From Batrachochytrium dendrobatidis JAM81 (Eukaryota > Chytridiomycota > Chytridiomycetes > Rhizophydiales), in NCBI RefSeq assembly GCF_000203795.2, contig NW_006281099.1, forward strand, positions 2,979,774 to 3,043,773: a stretch of 64,000 bases of DNA, given 5' to 3'. Of the stretch, positions 22,801-33,456 are shown piece by piece; the stretch's first letter is position 1, and the number at the start of each line of letters is the position of its first letter. The notes below the pieces were generated by a model. It had not been told where the DNA came from. It saw nothing but the letters and a program-made list of their open reading frames with translations, and ran no database searches. A program made the translations under genes and the position numbers.

Positions 22801-23806
22801 CCCGGTGATAAATAAGCGGTGATGTGTTTGAAATCAATTTACCATTACAAACCATTGTGTATTTGCCAATACACTTGATGGTATCAATGACCACTAATGG
22901 ATTCAACTCGCATTCTGAATGAGCCATCATGTGGTAACCCAATTGTTTAGTATTGGTTGTTATTTGATAATGTCACATTTTGTGTCCTGCCATGAGATTG
23001 ATTTCATCTGAACATTTGACAACCGTGCAAGAAACATTGATTGAACTCGTACAGTTTCATATGCAAGTGCATCAATAGTATATCGACCAACGAGACCAGT
23101 TTTGTTGGTTGATACTCACTGATACTCGCTGGTAACTTGATGAAAATGTGTCAAAACCATGACTTTTATGACAACACTGTACAAACTGTACGAGTTTAAA
23201 AGATTATTGGTGGATATTGTCCAAGTCTGATGATATTACTCATTGACGGGCGATCGATGAATATCTTGTATCAAACTACCATGCAAATCAAGCACATTTC
23301 AAGCAAATGGGTTACAAAGTTGAATATTTGGAGATGCGAATTTCAACTTTCGGAAACACTGAAATGGACAGCATCATCAAATGTAACAATAACTACCAAA
23401 TGATTTCAAACAGGTCATTTGCATCCAAAGACACTCTGTCATACTTGTCACCCAATACCTCGCAGTACCTCACAGTACATCCATAGATCAGTTCTTGACA
23501 GCATTCAATGCTGAAATGCAAATGGGTGGACTTACCCAGAGTAACCCAGAATACATACAAGAACGCAACGGAAAACTAGCTGCTATGCTTCGATATTGTT
23601 TTAGAATCAAGCAAACGATTTGATCAGACATTACAATTGAAAGTCCAATTGGATTTGGAAATTACAATATTGGATGGTACACATGAATTGGAATCATTAT
23701 CCTGTAATGGCTTTTGTTTGATGAAACTAGTTCTTTGATAACTTTATAATCAACGGAAAATAAAAGTTTATCGAGGTAAATTCGTACTAGAGACATTTGG
23801 AGTGAT
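19890..23806. other. Gene-poor stretch with decayed coding-like sequence
   Basis: Nearly 4 kb without a convincing gene. Short frames in several phases (for example 20529-21075 and 23280-23660) have protein-like composition but are broken by stops and shifts, suggesting old degraded genes. I could not name a family. A 44-bp segment at 21609-21652 recurs at 25482-25526, beyond the Crinkler-like gene. Confidence 0.5.
21609..21652 (+). repeat. Direct repeat left of nuclease island
   Basis: Starts gaattattcaacaacactct and continues through atcaatgcatttgcaagagt. The copy at 25482-25526 differs at about two positions. The two flank the nuclease-like gene pair. Confidence 0.8.
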
Positions 23807-24301
23807 TTATGGGCTATTGATAAAAGACTGCTGAATGACATGGTGTACAAGTCGATAAATGTGATTGAATTCTTCCTCGACATAATGATTGACGTTTAGC
23901 GGCTTATCTCCCGATACATAGACGACTTCTTGACTAACCTTGATAAACTTCCAAATGCTTGCTGTGGAATGGATTCCATACACGCAACAATTCGACATTT
24001 CATCCTGCTTTCTGCGATAACGGATGGAAGCACACTCTCCAATACACTGAAGCATGGTCTCATTGTTCGTTATTTTGGCTACAATAACAACTAGATGAGG
24101 GAGATTGCGGTGGCCGCGATGGCAAATCGTGTAATTGCAGAAGCCATCCAAGCGTCGTTTCTTTGCTTGGTTCACTTGCGTCATACGGTATTCACAAATG
24201 ATCTGGAAGTCTGGAAACTGTGATACAATCTCTCGCAAGTAGTATATAAAGAGCACCGGATAATACCGTTTTACTCGGATGAAAATGTCAGCTAAAATCA
24301 C
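23807..24301 (-). pseudogene. Crinkler/REase-like nuclease fragment
   Basis: Minus-strand open frame of 164 codons without a proper start (the first codon is GTG; the first Met is near residue 39). The stretch LDGFCNYTI, LPHLVVIVAKI, QCIGECASIR..RK and VYGIHSTASIWKFI resembles the restriction-endonuclease-fold domain found in many fungal and oomycete Crinkler-type proteins. The expected E-x-K in the core strand reads V-A-K, so the catalytic Glu seems replaced. With no N-terminal header visible it is probably a broken copy. Divergent to the intact gene at 24411. Confidence 0.5.
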
Positions 24302-24410
24302 TTGGAAAGAAACTACGTTATGAAAATTTAGTTAAATCGAATGAATTTGTTTGATTTTTTTTAAATTTATTAGCTACATAATTAGCACTTGTTTAACATT
24401 TTTTTTTCAA

Positions 24411-25409
24411 ATGTTTTCTCGTGCTATCATTCCTTGTCGTTTACGTTACTATTCTACACCCACAGCAGCTTTGAATCTATGGGTCAAACATAATGGAGGC
24501 CCATCGACTCAAGTCTCCACCAAAAGCTGTATCAATATCGATGACTTTGCAAAGAAAGTGAAGCAAGAGCTCAATACCTCCTCTCAAATTGCTCTATTTA
24601 CTTCTCTCGACAAGGAAGCTCTTCGCCCTGGTCTTGCAGTGAAGGAACTACTCAAAACTGATGAATTCAAGAACAACACTGATGAATCACCTTTATTCGT
24701 CAAAATCATTCCTGTAACTTCAGATTCAATTGCCTCTAAAACAATTTATGTTCAAGACATCGATGAGGAATGCAAACCTGTTGACAGATTTACAGAGGTT
24801 GTAGTTGAAAATGATACTGATTTGAGACAAATTCTTGGCAGCAAAGGAGAGGCTCTTTATCAATTGTCTAATCCGAAGAAACGAATCACGAAATTGAAGC
24901 AGTTGATTGATGGTGAAAAGTACAATGTTTATTCTCGCTACGAGCAATCATTTGCTGATGAAGTTCGTTGGCAGAAAAAGGAGAATGCCGCTATGGAAGA
25001 AGAAGTCGCTCTGGCTTTGAAGAATTACTTGCATTTGCACCTTGGCTCTGCTGTTATTGACATGCCTACTGACGTGCTCGGAAGTAACGGGAACATTGTA
25101 CAAGAATGGGATGCCGCTTTCAAGGTCGATGATGTTTTATATCTTTGCGAAGCCAAACATGTCATGTCTACTGACAAGTTACCAAAGATTTCTCAAAGAA
25201 TCCAAACATTCAAGGAGCAATTTCAACCACATGCCCAGGAGCAGCTCTCTATTGGCATCAACAAGATTATTGGTATTGCATGCGCTACCTACTTCCCCCC
25301 TCTTGTCCGTAAAGAAGCTCACGACCTTGGTTTAATTTGTGTGTATCCTTCTGACTGGCGTTACCGTGTTGACAAGACGTTACCAATTGAGTTTAAAATC
25401 GAACGTTAA
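24411..25409 (+). CDS. Crinkler-like protein with PD-(D/E)xK-type nuclease domain
   Basis: 332 aa, one exon, ATG at 24411. Residues 1-15 (MFSRAIIPCRLRYYS) are basic and resemble a mitochondrial presequence. Residues ~20-115 fit a Crinkler header with ubiquitin-like fold (ALNLWVKHNGGPST, FVKIIPV). A helical segment (VRWQKKENAAMEEEVALALKNY) leads into a C-terminal domain with EWDAAFKVDDVLYLCEAKH: an acidic D followed by E-A-K fits the PD-(D/E)xK nuclease core, and a Gln-containing helix follows. The NTPase module of larger Crinklers is absent. Such proteins are abundant in Batrachochytrium. Nuclease activity and secretion are not shown; no classical signal peptide is seen. Confidence 0.72.
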   Translation: MFSRAIIPCRLRYYSTPTAALNLWVKHNGGPSTQVSTKSCINIDDFAKKVKQELNTSSQIALFTSLDKEALRPGLAVKELLKTDEFKNNTDESPLFVKIIPVTSDSIASKTIYVQDIDEECKPVDRFTEVVVENDTDLRQILGSKGEALYQLSNPKKRITKLKQLIDGEKYNVYSRYEQSFADEVRWQKKENAAMEEEVALALKNYLHLHLGSAVIDMPTDVLGSNGNIVQEWDAAFKVDDVLYLCEAKHVMSTDKLPKISQRIQTFKEQFQPHAQEQLSIGINKIIGIACATYFPPLVRKEAHDLGLICVYPSDWRYRVDKTLPIEFKIER

Positions 25410-25988
25410 TTAAATTGCATTGTTACAATCTTCTTGTGAATTTACTATTAAATATTTGTCAACTCTAGGCCCAAATGACTTGAATTATCCAACAACACTC
25501 TATCAATGCATTTGCAAGAGTTATTGTGTTGAAATAGCTGATATAACATTGATTCTCAATATATAACGAGAAAAGAATAAAAAGTTGAATAATCCAAGAG
25601 CACTTGCTAATCAAGATCAACTAATCTTGTTTTCAGTATTGAATAACTAAACTAGTAATAAGGGTAGTTGATAGAATCAGCAGGATTAGTGTATTTATAC
25701 AAGATGAACAAGTACTTGATATTGATTGGTGATTGCAGTTCATCTTGGATCCCAATGGTTGTTGTGATGCAATCTAATCATAGTAATAGTTCATTGGATG
25801 ATTGCATCCGGAATAGACTATATGTCATAGCAACACTTGTCGTTGCTTTCCAAAAGTCTCCACCATAACAACCTTGACAGTAGATGCATTATGAATAAAA
25901 AATTATATTTATTCCAATGAATTTAGCATATTCTCATTCAAAGAAAACGATATTATCCGATGCTCATTATATACTACTGCTGGTACAG
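25410..25988. other. Intergenic region after Crinkler-like gene
   Basis: AT-rich; holds the right copy of the 44-bp direct repeat (25482-25526) and the 3' side of the RasGAP gene. No gene recognised. Confidence 0.5.
25482..25526 (+). repeat. Direct repeat right of nuclease island
   Basis: Matches 21609-21652 almost exactly (atcaatgcatttgcaagagt is shared). It lies 73 bp past the stop of the Crinkler-like gene. Confidence 0.8.
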
Positions 25989-28900
25989 TCAGTCCATTGA
26001 CACCGTGTCTTTTAAATGAGGTAGTTTTGGATTCATTGATGATGCTGGTGGCTCACATAAAGAGTTTTCTGAGGGGTTTGATTTGGACACGTCATGCCGA
26101 GACGAGAGTGTCAATTTACGTACCAAAGATTCCGGAGACCGAGCAGCAGAGGTTTTAAAAATGTTTGGCTCGTTGATGATATCATCCAGCAATGCACCGG
26201 AGCTATGCGTGCGTTGTGGTATGGATGGAATTGATTCAGAATTTGATCCTAAAAATGATGAGGCACTAGTTAAAGGTGAAGTTGAATGAATAGTGGATGC
26301 TGCAGAAAGATTTGTCCTGCTTGGACTGTTATGCCTTGGATCAATGGTATCCATTGACCCATGACTCATATTCGAGGCGTCTTCAGGTATAGAGCCAAAC
26401 ATGCCACCAATATTCGTATCAAAGTTGACAGAAAAAGGAGAAAAGGTTGTCTCTGAATCGAGTCGTGGGGCTTCAGCTCGAGCACGAGGCAACTGAGGTT
26501 CAACAGAATCTAGTCGAATTGGAACACTAAAAGATGTTCCCCGCGATGAAGTGGGAGAAGCAAAAGTGCCAAGTGATGGGGGGATAGGAATGGTAGGTGT
26601 TGCTCGCAATGGACCAGGTCGTCGTACAGGAGATGCCGCGACAGGTACAGTCTCTGATATGCCTGCTGCATTTGAACGAAGCGTGTGATCAAGCGAAGAT
26701 GATACCAAACTCACTGTACCCGCAGCAGCAGAAGAAATGCGCGGAGTGGAAATATGGATAGGTACATTGTTTTTATTCACTCCTGCCTGTTTGTTATCCT
26801 TGCGAATAGTCTGAGCTGAGCTGAGATCGTAACGATGAGGACTGGCCATAACCGGCGATTGTGAAAGAAGTTCATTAGGTGATGCATATGCATCACTGGC
26901 CAATTTAGTCGGAAAAAGGGTACGATCGGTTGATGCAGTAACTGGACTACTGAGTGCAGATCCTGACACACTGCCATTACCAATCACCACTCGAGTTGCC
27001 GTCATTCGTTGTTCGGAGCGAGGTGGGATAGTAGGCGCTGTTCCAAGAGTCGTTACTGAACTATTAGATAATGTGCTCTGAAGATCACCTAGCAGTGGCA
27101 TATAGTTTTCTGTCTTGGATATACAAATAGGTGGAGGTATCTCGCGCGATAGGCTTTGAATATTTAAACGTCCAATTTCTGCTCTTGTGTTGCCACCTCC
27201 ATATCCTCGATCCTCATCGTCATTGCGCTTGCAACTCTCTACAAACTCTGCCATCCCGTCAGAGTGACTTTCATGTGCACTCTTTATGGATTCAATGGCT
27301 GCTGCTAATACATGATATTCAGGTACCTGGCCAACAGTATAAATGTAATAAGTAGACTTGATACTGAAAATGTGTACAGGTTTAATATTGCACAAAAAAA
27401 TAAATTTCAAACCTTGTTTGCTGCAGCAATAGATACATTGTAGCGCTCAAAAAATTGATACATGGATTCGCAGTAACGATCCACGTCGGTATCCGATTCT
27501 TGAATATCCAAAGGTGCATCCAAATCAATTGGTATTGTCTACAAAAACCATATAAAGTGTGTTTAATAGCTCTGTTCAAAAATACTTGTCCATTGTAGCC
27601 AGAGTATCTACAAATAAAATATTGCAACTATAGACTCACCGATACACGCTCCAATAAATCGCGCATGGCATCTTTTTGTCCACGGATAAATCCATTCACC
27701 TAGCAATGACAGTATTCAAAATTACAGTTTAGTTGGTATTGAATGCCAATTTGCTACTTTATGCTTTAAATGGATATGCTTACCTCTGTCATGTATGAAT
27801 CTTTTAGCTCGGTCAAATTTGCCAAATTTTGCAAGATTTTGGCAATCATTGTCAAGGTTCGTAATACATTCCCCGTAGGAATATCGTTGGTTAGTCCAAA
27901 TTGGTGCGGCTAAATTTTAAAATAAACAACGTGTAGTTGGTTCAGAACTATTTGATCCATGTTGAGTGCCCCATTCCAACTAAAATCCCATACTCACCGA
28001 AATAATAGCAGGACAAAAAAATCGAAGAAATAAAAATCCACTATAGTTGCAAATAAGCCAAATGATTAAAACTACTAAAACCCGTGTAGGTAATAAATGT
28101 GAGCATTAATGATAGGCAAATTCACCTACCTAATTGCTGGGTATTTGACTTGCTCACCACGACTTTGTTGATCGACAAACCGTTTGGATACAACTTCTTT
28201 AATATATGCAAAAATCTCGACAATTTTGGACGGGAATGCATTGGATGATTTTTGAATCGAGTCCCAGAAAAGAAAAACAAACTGTAAGAGTCGCTTGACA
28301 TTTTTTTTTGCAGACTCAAAAGAATCAAGCCTAGTGGGATCTGCCTCGCAGGATTCTCCGTTCTCATATACTGCGGCAATAAGTGGTGACAGTATGCTTT
28401 GGAGGTACTCGGCACCAACAGCTTTCATATACTGGTCAACTACCTTTGTTGCCAAGGTGTTGCCACGGAAAATGATATTGGGATCTTCCGTGGATGAAAT
28501 TTCATCGTGGACCAAAATGCAAATGCCTTCACGCTCTCTGTTCAGTGCTCTCATCAGATTCAAAAACTGACAAAAAGTATTGGATTCGATAATTACAGGA
28601 AATTGTGGTATAATTCAAAAAATTCAAAGTAAAAATCGCTGTAGCAGTGTTATCTCTTTCAACACGTTGATAAAGTAATCAAAATAGTGAGCAAATCGGC
28701 TTACAGATCGAGCAAACTCTTCACGTTCTTGAGTAATAATACGTCCAAGTGTTTTTACAGCTGTCAAATTCGGTTCGGTGATCAGCTCTAGAAATTGTCC
28801 ATATACAGAACTTTGCAGGATTTGCTCATTCTGTACCATTTAAAAAGTGCGAGCTGAGCAAATTAACACGAGATCAAAGTTATCAAAGCATGACAGAATC

Positions 28901-31900
28901 AACAACTCGTACCATGAGAGTGCATGAAATGCGAAGCGATCCTATTGCTCCATCCTCGGTGATATTTTTAATTTGATGCCATTGGTCCATTTTTACTCCA
29001 CTAAACAAGGATTGTAGGTTAATGGTCACATAGCCAATAGTAGTATCTTTTGAAAGTCGATTTGGATGAAGTAAAATAATCCTCAATGTTCCAAAGTGTG
29101 CAGCAATATCATGAAACATAAACGACTCTGTCCAAATTGAAGTTTCCGCAGTTTTGGCGACCGTACGGGCAAAATTCACATCATCAAGAAAAATAGCGCA
29201 GTATGGTGTTATGGTCTTCATTCCAGGGGGAGTTTTCAAGTCCTTGGCTTCAATAATACGAAGCGTTAAAGATCGCTTGTACTTGCTGCTATTTTTGTTT
29301 ACAAGATTCTCGTTGCGTTTCGTGTTTACACTAAATCCATTTAAACGAGCACATTTGTTACAGCAGCGGGCATACTGTCGTAGCACCTCTGCCCAGTCAT
29401 CCCGTGCAAGCTCTGATTCTGTTACACATGTGTACGAGATTGATTTGTCTCCTTCGGACTGAATAATTTGAAAACTGGGTTTACCAAATGCAGAGGAATC
29501 GATGCAGTGGATAGCACAATTTTCAATAAAAATAACCTCTTTTGGGCGAATCATCTAGTGTTGAATAAAAATGTTACCAGTCCACAAATAACTGTAAAGC
29601 ACTTGAATCCAAGTCAACGGATTTCCAGCAATCAAATGGCTAAATGTCTTACATCAGACATGTCGTAGAGATTAAGCAGGTGTTGTTCTTGACGGAAAAT
29701 TGCCACCCGGACTTTCCAATTTCCCAAAGTATCATCTGTTCAAAAGTAATCATCAGCCCAGCTCAATTATGATGCAAGTTTGATTGGTGCAATTCAAATA
29801 ATATTACTTTTTCGAATATGCATAATTCCTCGTTTCAATTCTCCAGACAAGAGATAATGGAAGCCTTTTATCATTTCTCTATCGTCATTCCGAGTCATCT
29901 GGGAATTATATATTCAAGTTAAAGACCAAACAATAAAAACAATACCAGAGTAAAAACTTACATGGCAAGAAACAAAACTTTCAATGTCGTCTTCAACATT
30001 AATATTTGAAATTTTTTGAGCCAGATCTTTGAGAGCATTCATATGGGACTCGGCCATCTTTATCTCCAATAGGTTTGCTCGTTCTAAAACACTTTTTGAA
30101 GCATAGCAACGATCCTCTTCGTGGCGCCGTAGATTCTAAATAATCATGCCCACAATCATATTAGTATCTTTTTGGTCAATACATACAAAGATATCATTAT
30201 ATACCTGATACAGTTCAGGCAAAAGTCTGCCATAATAATCTTCTTCAGCAGCATTCGCAATCATTTCGCAGGCAGTAAATTTATCTTTGGCATGATCCGC
30301 CTTGTCTTGCGCTGTAGTGGCTTTGATCGCATACTAGTAACAAAAATATCAGCACAACTTGAAATAATATACAATCGAGTTTACATGAAAATGCACATTG
30401 TTGAATATTACCTTTGAGATCTCTTTTTCTTTTGTTCCAGGATTATACTGCGCACGTTGAAAATTTTGCGAAGCGTCAATAGCAGCAACTTGAAGTGAAT
30501 CCATGTCTTTCTTGGACTATATTGTGCATTGAAGAATCAATCAGGATCAGATTTAATCACGATAATGCAACATCAACAACATTCGGGCCATTTGGCATCA
30601 TTTCAAATATAGTGGTAACAAGCCACATTTCATAACAGATTTAAATACCTTGCGCATGGCATGAAATGCATCTCGAACATTTCTATTGTGCTCCTGTCCA
30701 GTCGCAAAATACTATACATAATTGAATGAGTTGGTTGAATATTTAAGCACAAGGAATGTCATAAATCAACAACATACAGCCTTTTTTGATGCCTCCAATT
30801 CCTTGATTTGGTTTTGAAATGGTTCAATAATTAAAAATTGTAACTTTTTTGACATATCATCCTACACCAAAAAATTAAAATAAGTTGATATTGCGTATAT
30901 GTACACCTTTACAGCCATACTCATGCAAAATGTAACACTAAATAGGGATTTCAAAATACATAATAAACTGCCAGTCACATCAAATAATGGGTGCCAAATT
31001 ACTGTACAACACTGTCCACTGATTCTTTTCGTGGTGATTGGTATGCAAACAGTTGCATTCCTAAACGTGCAATCTGCTCCATTGAACTAGATCGCAAACG
31101 TATCTATGGAACTTTATAATACATCACATATAAGTTGTATTGGGAATACTCGAATCCAATATCTGGATTACAATCAACACATCTGGCGATTGTACAGTGT
31201 ACAACCATAGTAAATGAGGACAACCTCAGTTCAAAACTATGGTTTAATTGTGAGCATCATACGATGGATGTTGTGTCGATTGAACAAGAATTGAGTGGCA
31301 ATCTCCAATAGGAAAGCGCAACAAATGCCCAATCATTGTCTATTCCAAAGTAATATGCAAGATAGTGATCCATTTTACGTGAATATGACTATAAATCAAA
31401 GGCATTTAAATGTACATGTGCTTTGGCCAATTGCGCAGTTTGATCAGCCGCTTCTACAAATGCCGCCCAAAGTGAGCTATTTCGTTTAAAATATGATTGC
31501 ATATTGAATTCATAAATTAGTCGTTTAGTCAAAATATTTTGAATGGGTATTCAACAGTAACTATACAAGGTAAAGCAATAGTATGCAATATCAATACCTG
31601 TTTGTGATACTGGATTTGGTGCTAGTCATTGACATCAAATCATTTCCCGGGCTGATCAAATCTGGCATCTCCACGGAAGTAGGACTCATTATAGATTGCT
31701 TTTGCACCATTTGCGATATTTTGCCTGAGTATACGAAATATTTCAAAAATTAATATTTAGTCCAAGTAGCAAGAGTTTGAAAAGACCCGTGATTGGTATT
31801 GTAGCCAGTTGGCAATTGATTACATTCAATTTTGAGTATTGGTATGTGGAGTCATGCAAGTTGAAATGCCGCGTGTCAATATAAAGCAAAGAATAAAGCA

Positions 31901-32349
31901 GAGGTTTAAAAGCCACCCCGACGAGTGATGCAAAGTCATAAAGAATCATGACCAAGATACATTAATACAAGGAGAATGGTAAATGGATTGAGCATGGCAT
32001 GAATACAATGCGTTTGTATAAATGTGGTTCATTCAGTTGTTGATAGTGTAGATGCATAGCCTAGTGTTGGCATCATCCGAATATGATTATTGAGTACAGC
32101 GTAGATTTTGCAAAGTAATGAATGTAATCACCCAATGTAGTGATGCATCTTGCATTCATTTGATAGTAATAGTGCTATTGAAACACTATGGCAATAAGAG
32201 GAATGCAGCCACATATGCCATGTTATCGTCCTACCTAGTGATTTTGCATATTCTATCTCGATAGTCTGCCTGCGTTTGAGAAAATTCGCAATCTCCTTGC
32301 TCAGTCGAACCGACTCGTCAAGATACTCAAATACTGTATCTACAGTCAT
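25989..32349 (-). CDS. F-BAR / PH / C2 / RasGAP multidomain protein
   Basis: Predicted Ras GTPase-activating protein that would sense curved membrane. Eighteen minus-strand exons join in phase to 1309 aa: 32349-32235, 31724-31598, 31476-31416, 30861-30778, 30711-30649, 30516-30412, 30333-30205, 30135-29962, 29898-29808, 29735-29653, 29554-28913, 28830-28705, 28566-28130, 28040-27998, 27909-27784, 27699-27640, 27538-27413, 27326-25989. Residues 1-286 are F-BAR (FLKRRQTIEIEYAKSLGK; LAKAHDDMSKKLQ..IEPFQNQ). About 290-430 is PH-like; C2 about 438-530 (LTLRIIEAKDL); RasGAP about 560-800 with IIFRGNTLATK (arginine finger, Arg634) and GFLFLRFFCPAIIS. From 865 the tail is Ser/Thr/Pro-rich. All catalytic landmarks are present. 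A MITE lies in the intron after residue 101. Confidence 0.9.
30908..31397 (-). mobile_element. MITE-like element in RasGAP intron
   Basis: About 490 bp with imperfect terminal inverted repeats (tttacagccatactcatgca at the left; cattttacgtgaatatgact at the right). Nearly identical in reverse orientation to 33577-34068. Starts about 20 bp past the donor at 31415 and leaves splice sites and frame intact. No transposase inside. Confidence 0.82.
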
Positions 32350-33456
32350 GTAAAACTATGCGTATCCAGCAGCAGATATTAGACAGCGATGGTTTTGAGT
32401 CCTGGTCGTGTTGATTTCTGGTAAGAATGATTTATAGCTGTATTCACGTAAAATGGAACACTATTTATCCTGCAGTGGTTGCTTTGGGAATAAATAGTGA
32501 TTAAACATCCGCTACTTTTCTATTAGAGATTGGCTTTTTCAGCAGCATTCTCAATTCTTTACAAACACAACATCCATCATATAATGCGCACACTGTAGTT
32601 TTGAATTGAGATTGTCCTCTTTTGGCAGTCACACACTGTACGATCACCAAATTGATTGATTACAATCCAGATACTAGGTTGGACTGCTTTCGAGTTTGTG
32701 CAGCCTGCACTATGTTGTAACCTAATCTCAGATACGTTCGCGATCTGGTTCAAGAGAATATCTCGGAAATACAACTATACATACCAGTCAACTAAAGAGT
32801 TTAGGACACTATTGCCCAGTAAATGTAATGAACATCATTTCATGAGACTGGCAATTTGGTTTGGGTCGAATCTCGACAAGTGTTTGGATCCAGTTGGAAC
32901 ATCACATTGGTTCTGTTGTGTTGCTGCAGTGGGAAATAGCTGTTGTTTGGTTTCACTCATTTGTTGATTAAATATCTTGTGTAATAGGCTTACTATATTC
33001 ACTGAGTTGGAAATGCGGTCCAATCCAATGGCTGGATGTCAGCATGTGCGACTTTGCAAGCTCCAAGTGGCCTTGAAATAAAGCTCAATGTCTTGCTTAT
33101 ATCAAACATCTTCACAATAGTCAACTATTCCCATCTACATCGAATCAGCTTATTCGCAAACCACCCACTACAAGATATATCAGGCTCTTCCAACAGCATA
33201 CAAACTCATTGGCCAATCCATTGCGGCTGACGAGATACTGAGTTTGTTTTTTAATAGTCTGCCGGAATTTTCTTATTTCCACATCACTTTTATTCATTTG
33301 AAGGTTGCATCTTCAAGAGCCTTATTGGTGCCTGTCATCACTTTTCTAGGCCTTCATACATTGTCATTCACTCTCTTGTTGGCTTCATCATTCTCGCTGC
33401 CTTGATTTGATATTTCTATCAAGAAACGAAAAGTGGCATCGATAAAGCGTACTGTG
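32350..33456. other. Divergent intergenic region between RasGAP and lipase
   Basis: About 1.1 kb holding a partial MITE-like copy (32431-32860). No transcription unit recognised. A short frame before the lipase (near 33300-33400, hydrophobic) could be an upstream lipase exon but cannot be joined with confidence. Confidence 0.45.
32431..32860 (+). mobile_element. Partial MITE-like element
   Basis: Left terminus ttatagctgtattcacgtaa followed by aatggaac; internal sequence aligns with the 33.6-kb and 40.0-kb copies (ttctattagagattg, acaacatccatc). Right terminus not found. Confidence 0.65.
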
